Below are positions 5,517-6,534 of a stretch of 6,534 bases of DNA, piece after piece (position 1 is the stretch's first letter; each line of letters begins with the position of its first letter). Under the pieces are notes generated by a model that ran no database searches, was not told the DNA's origin, and saw only the letters and a program-made list of their open reading frames with translations. This DNA comes from Methanomicrobiales archaeon (GTDB taxonomy: Archaea; Halobacteriota; Methanomicrobia; Methanomicrobiales; JACTUA01): NCBI GenBank assembly GCA_028678715.1, contig JAJRCY010000052.1, positions 1 to 6,534 on the forward strand. The letters run 5' to 3'. Position numbers and translations under genes: made by a program.

Positions 5517-5554
5517 CGGGACGGGGGGGCTTGCCCCCTCCCGATCCCACCCCC
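5517..5554. repeat. GC-rich hairpin repeat, copy 2
   Basis: This is a second direct copy of the repeat at 5341-5376. CGGGA (5517-5521) and the following G-run fold back on GCCCCCTCCCG (5533-5543) with a three-base bulge, and ATCCCACCCCC follows (5544-5554). The downstream flank (to about 5577) resembles that of copy 1 more loosely. Two copies within 180 bases in the same orientation suggest a dispersed extragenic repeat family; copies elsewhere in the genome cannot be seen here. Confidence 0.65.
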
Positions 5555-5631
5555 CAGTGGGGAGAGTGTGGGTCATCCTGAAGTATTCCATCCACAGGGA
5601 TTGTTATCGCAGAATGCCTGGCCTGGTCACC

Positions 5632-5671
5632 CCTCCCCGGACATGCGCAGGAGATAGGGGGGCCGGGGAGG
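5632..5671 (-). terminator. Inverted repeat after the minus-strand remnant
   Basis: CCTCCCCGG (5632-5640) pairs exactly with CCGGGGAGG (5663-5671) around a 22-base loop, and pairing can be extended with a bulge (GGTCA with TGGCC). It lies 20 bases past the stop of the GH25 remnant on the minus strand, where a 3'-end hairpin would be expected. The loop is long and there is no T-run, so a terminator role is tentative. Confidence 0.3.
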
Positions 5672-5690
5672 TGGCCATCACCACCCGGTC

Positions 5691-5933
5691 TCAGATCACG
5701 TATTCCGCATCCAGGCGGGCCAGGTCACCGCGGAACCGGTCCAGGTCCACGTATCCGGCGCCGGTTCCCTGGACCCCGTCAACCTTCCCGGTGGAGGAGT
5801 ACTGCCAGAAGTCCCAGTCCACGGAGGGTGCGGTGCTGCCCCAGCGGGCGATCCACCGGGTATACTGCCTGTTCTCCGTGGTGAGGAACGACTGGGCCAC
5901 GGACTGCCTGAGGCGAAGTATGGAGAATCTGTT
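5691..5933 (-). pseudogene. C-terminal remnant of a GH25 lysozyme-like domain
   Basis: The frame is open for 80 residues after an in-frame TGA at 5934-5936 and ends at 5691. It carries the typical end of a glycoside hydrolase family 25 domain: RWIARWG, then WDFWQYSSTGKVDGV, then GYVDLDRFRGDLARL. Intact GH25 domains have about 180-200 residues and an N-terminal DxD-type catalytic region, none of which is found upstream in this frame. A GTG at 5900 could start a short product of 69 residues, but that would lack the catalytic face. The adjacent upstream coding sequence on the same strand is in a different frame. I infer a deletion or frameshift remnant of a peptidoglycan- or pseudomurein-directed enzyme or cell-surface protein. 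An active short protein is unlikely. Confidence 0.65.
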
Positions 5934-6534
5934 TCACATGGCTCGTTCTTTCTGATCCGGGAGGGCTTCCTGCAGAGAACCAGGGGAACACAAGTATTCC
6001 TGTGTAGATGGCGATGACGAGATAATCGACACCGGTCGGCAGGTTTGTCTGGCCGTCATTATTCTCTCCCCAGCCCATCAGCCCTCCCTGAGATGGTGGA
6101 GGAATGGGCCGGAGAAATGCATCACGTCTGCAATCAGACATGATCGATGGGGACCATGAGGTGATCTCATAGCCCCATCTGGAAGCCGTGAACTGCCATT
6201 CTCCCGGGGCTCCCTCAATGATCACCGCACCGGTTGCATCGGTGGTGGTATCGAACGGAGTACCTGCTGCATCCGAACCGGTGACGCGGACTCCCTGGAG
6301 GAGAGGTCCGGTGCCGGAACCGTCATGGACGGAGAGGGTGAGACGTACCGGCTGTATCGCGGGTCTCCAGGATTCGGGTGGATATGCCCACCCGAGATAG
6401 CGCCCCACATTCGGTTCTCCTGTGAACGCATCCATTGAATGTTCAGCAACAATGCCGTATGCATCAACGGTCTGACCATCCCCAAGGTACATCGCTGCAT
6501 GACCATATGCATTCGAATCCTGTCCTTCGAAGAA
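5779..6534 (-). CDS. Partial surface-type protein, NlpC/P60-like end plus beta-sandwich domain
   Basis: This frame runs in from beyond the right edge, so the N terminus is missing; 251 residues are visible. Residues 1-59 include NAYGHAAMYLGDG and VDAYG, resembling the histidine-containing strand of NlpC/P60- or CHAP-type cysteine hydrolases; the cysteine would lie outside the window. Residues 60-141 look like a carboxypeptidase-regulatory-type or Ig-like beta-sandwich (VRLTLSVHDG, GVRVTGSDAAG, TTDATGAVIIEGAPGEW, ASRWGYE, DAFL). At 154-166 GWGENNDGQTNLP matches an RCC1-like repeat signature. A hydrophobic run follows (DYLVIAIYTGILVFPWF). From about 5933 down to 5779 the frame is the shadow of the GH25 remnant, so the last 50 or so residues are probably not original and the gene appears frameshifted or joined to foreign sequence. 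Extracellular location is inferred from the domain types. No substrate can be named. Confidence 0.55.
   Translation of the reverse strand, partial: FFEGQDSNAYGHAAMYLGDGQTVDAYGIVAEHSMDAFTGEPNVGRYLGWAYPPESWRPAIQPVRLTLSVHDGSGTGPLLQGVRVTGSDAAGTPFDTTTDATGAVIIEGAPGEWQFTASRWGYEITSWSPSIMSDCRRDAFLRPIPPPSQGGLMGWGENNDGQTNLPTGVDYLVIAIYTGILVFPWFSAGSPPGSERTSHVKQILHTSPQAVRGPVVPHHGEQAVYPVDRPLGQHRTLRGLGLLAVLLHREG

Larger units (their letters stand above)
5256..5690. other. Gene-free, repeat-bearing intergenic region
   Basis: No credible gene is seen on either strand over these 435 bases. The open frame on the plus strand from 5428 is arginine- and serine-rich, starts inside the palindrome, and runs over the GH25 coding remnant of the opposite strand, so I treat it as a shadow. 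The region holds two GC-rich hairpin repeats, an AT-rich palindrome between them, and an inverted repeat at its right end, listed separately. It separates the plus-strand gene block from the degenerate minus-strand locus. Confidence 0.6.

Noticed and set aside
5341..5554. CRISPR array
   Set aside because: There are only two copies, they are unevenly similar, the spacing of about 140 bases is too long, and no cas genes are present.
5428..5955. Plus-strand 175-residue frame starting inside the AT palindrome
   Set aside because: It is Arg/Ser-rich, has no ribosome binding site, and runs over the minus-strand GH25 remnant, whose motifs are clear.

Overview
The window is GC-rich and most likely comes from a methanogenic euryarchaeon, plausibly of the order Methanomicrobiales. 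This is inference. It rests on AT-rich TATA-like boxes about 25 bases ahead of expected start sites, GGAGGTG ribosome binding sites, a two-subunit 2-oxoacid:ferredoxin oxidoreductase, and a stand-alone ferredoxin:thioredoxin reductase catalytic chain of the kind found in methanogens. No rRNA or tRNA is present to fix the taxonomy.

Layout. Positions 1-247 are an AT-rich promoter region followed by a GC-rich leader. Seven genes then run on the plus strand: korA (248-1903) and korB (1900-2748), overlapping by ATGA; a bacterial-type ferritin (2882-3382) with its own TATA box; a MntP-type manganese exporter (3485-4039); a ferredoxin:thioredoxin reductase catalytic subunit (4143-4448), also behind a TATA box; a thioredoxin-type arsenate reductase (4537-4980); and a MoaD/ThiS-like ubiquitin-fold protein ending in Gly-Gly (4977-5255), overlapping arsC by ATGA. 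Positions 5256-5690 hold no credible gene but contain two direct copies of a GC-rich hairpin repeat, a perfect 25-base AT-rich palindrome between them, and a further inverted repeat. From the right edge back to 5691, on the minus strand, lies the 3' part of a cell-surface-type protein and, in another frame, the C-terminal remnant of a GH25 lysozyme-like domain. This end looks degenerate.

How the genes fit together (inference). KorAB can generate reduced ferredoxin, the FTR catalytic subunit can pass ferredoxin electrons to thioredoxin, and the arsenate reductase has the cysteine triad of the thioredoxin-dependent class. Ferritin and MntP handle iron and manganese. The plus-strand block therefore reads as a redox and metal-homeostasis neighbourhood. 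The promoters suggest several transcription units rather than one operon.

The individual protein families are known. The parts least explained are the arsC/ubiquitin-fold pair, the repeat-palindrome-repeat arrangement, and the decayed mosaic surface-protein locus.
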